From Opitutales bacterium (GTDB taxonomy: Bacteria; Verrucomicrobiota; Verrucomicrobiia; Opitutales; T3Sed10-336), in assembly GCA_007132315.1 (NCBI GenBank), contig SLOW01000192.1:1-15665 (forward strand): a DNA stretch of 15,665 nucleotides, read 5' to 3'. Positions 14,360 to 15,665 of this stretch are shown piece after piece. Within the stretch, counting starts at the first letter, position 1. Every line of letters begins with the position of its first letter. The translations under genes and the position numbers were made by a program. Under the pieces are notes generated by a model that had not been told where the DNA came from, did no database searches, and saw only the letters and a list, made by a program, of their open reading frames with translations.

Positions 14360-15665
14360 CCAAACTGCGCCTCCTTCTGGCCGAGGACTCGGACGACGAT
14401 GTCCTGCTGGTAACCGACGTCCTGCGCCGGCACGGGATGGATTGCGCAATCACCCGTGTCATGACCGCGAAAGATTTTCGGCGGGCTCTGGAGGCGGAGG
14501 ATTGGGACCTGATTCTGTGCGACTATTCCATGCCGGGGTTCGACGCCCTGGAAGCACTCGAGATCACCCGCGCCACCGGACGCGACATCCCTTTCATAAT
14601 CGTCTCCGGCACGGTGGGAGAAGACGTCGCGGTCGAGACCCTCAAGCACGGCGCCGACGATTACATCCTGAAACATAACCTCACCCGGCTCGGTCCGGCG
14701 ATCGAACACGCATTGCGCGATGCCGAAGAACGCCGGCAACACCGTTTGCTGGAGGCTTTCACCACCGGGCAAGGTGAGGTCCTGGAGCAAATCCTCGAGG
14801 ATCGTCCCCTCAACGAAATTCTCGCCCACGTTGCCCGCCGCATCGAAGCCCTGCCCCTTTCGGCCAGCCGCCCCCTGTGCTCGATCCTGCTGGTCAACGC
14901 CGAGGGCACCCACCTCGAGATGGGAAGCGGTCCGAGCCTGCCGGAAACGTTCCGGCGTCTGATCGAAGAGAAACCCATTCCCCTCAAAAAGGGCATGGGA
15001 ACCTCGAGCGCGGCCGTTTTGGGCCGCCAAACAGCGGTGTCCGACGATATTGCGACCGATCCCGAATGGGAAAACGTCCGACACCTGGTCGCCGAACACG
15101 GTCTTCGCTCGTCGTGGGCGGTGCCCGTTTTCTCGTCCGACGACGCCGTGCTCGGAACCATCGCGGTGTATCATAGCACGCCGCGTTCGCCCGACGACAA
15201 CGAATTGACGTGGGTGGAAGCGGCGGGCAAACTTGTTGCGCTGGCGGTCGAGCGCAACCGGACCGCGCGCTCCCTGAAGGATCACCAGGATCGCATCCGG
15301 GCCACCTTCGCCGCGGCCGGAACCGGAATCGCGATCATTAAACCGACAGGCGCCTACGTGCTGGCGAACCCCGCCTACTGTTCGATGCTGGGCTACACCG
15401 AACACGAGCTCCGGAAAATCGACGTGGCCACCCTCATCCATCCGGACGACCGCGGCGCGTTCATTTCCCGAATCGAGGAGCTCCTGCGCGGCGACAAGAA
15501 CCATTTTACCCAGGAGAAACGCTGCCTCCGCAAGAACGGAACCGTGATGTGGGTCCGGGTCAGCATATCCGTAACCCATAACGCCGACGGAAAAACCGGC
15601 GACCTCATCGCCGTGGCCGAGGACATCACGGAGAGGAAATCCACCGAGGAAAAGTTGCGCTACAA
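14356..15665 (+). CDS. Receiver-GAF-PAS signalling protein (3' end outside window)
   Basis: The frame runs open from ATG 14356 to the window edge (436 codons plus 2 bases), so the protein is C-terminally truncated here. Residues 1-120 form a receiver: E10-D11, phosphoacceptor D56 in LILCDYSMPG, the SGTVGED switch region and ADDYILKHNL. Residues about 145-290 match a GAF domain (LCSILLVNAEGTHLEMG, then SSWAVPVFSSDDAVLGTIAVYH). Residues about 300-430 form a PAS-PAC domain (GIAIIKPTGAYVLANPAY, then DITERKSTEEKLR). Proteins of this build usually continue into another PAS, a histidine kinase, or a GGDEF/EAL module, so the output cannot be named. The ATGA overlap with the Rcp1-type gene implies coupling, and the receiver is a second candidate acceptor for the upstream kinase. 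Confidence 0.9.
   Translation, partial: MTKLRLLLAEDSDDDVLLVTDVLRRHGMDCAITRVMTAKDFRRALEAEDWDLILCDYSMPGFDALEALEITRATGRDIPFIIVSGTVGEDVAVETLKHGADDYILKHNLTRLGPAIEHALRDAEERRQHRLLEAFTTGQGEVLEQILEDRPLNEILAHVARRIEALPLSASRPLCSILLVNAEGTHLEMGSGPSLPETFRRLIEEKPIPLKKGMGTSSAAVLGRQTAVSDDIATDPEWENVRHLVAEHGLRSSWAVPVFSSDDAVLGTIAVYHSTPRSPDDNELTWVEAAGKLVALAVERNRTARSLKDHQDRIRATFAAAGTGIAIIKPTGAYVLANPAYCSMLGYTEHELRKIDVATLIHPDDRGAFISRIEELLRGDKNHFTQEKRCLRKNGTVMWVRVSISVTHNADGKTGDLIAVAEDITERKSTEEKLRY

Overview
The window is high-GC bacterial chromosomal DNA, densely packed with genes, with no rRNA, tRNA, insertion sequence, CRISPR array or phage gene visible. A lipoprotein, an M23 peptidase, queuosine synthesis and many PAS/receiver proteins suggest a free-living Gram-negative. 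Almost none of the starts has a Shine-Dalgarno sequence. Together with the gene content this fits Verrucomicrobiota or a neighbouring PVC/FCB lineage, but that placement is an inference of low certainty.

Layout. (1) 1-432: the C-terminal end of an asparagine-synthase-like amidotransferase, cut by the window edge. (2) 610-1023: an orphan single-domain response regulator with a plausible sigma70-type promoter. (3) 1036-4412, minus strand, in two coupled pairs. aroK (shikimate kinase) and queG (epoxyqueuosine reductase) overlap at TAATG. After a hairpin come a lipoprotein with a SecD-P1-like region and an M23 LytM-type peptidase, overlapping at GTGA. (4) 4667-7807: a large cytoplasmic family GH2 beta-galactosidase, divergent from aroK. 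(5) 7928-11495: a three-gene amidoligase cassette made of a papain-like C39-type peptidase, an RLAN plus ATP-grasp (RimK-like) ligase and a GCS2-type carboxylate-amine ligase. A leader with nested inverted repeats precedes it and a terminator-like hairpin follows it. (6) 11590-15665: a signalling operon of a soluble multi-PAS histidine kinase, an Rcp1-type response regulator and a receiver-GAF-PAS protein that runs off the window.

The most interesting region is (5). Two unrelated ATP-dependent amide-bond-forming enzymes stand next to a cytoplasmic cysteine peptidase-like protein, the composition expected of a pathway that makes (and trims or hydrolyses) a small peptide or a peptide-tagged molecule. 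The general type (RLAN-ATP-grasp plus GCS2 plus peptidase) has been noticed by comparative genomics, but its product is unknown as far as I know. A 21-codon open frame overlapping the ligase stop codon, and the hairpin-rich leader, are local details that deserve checking.
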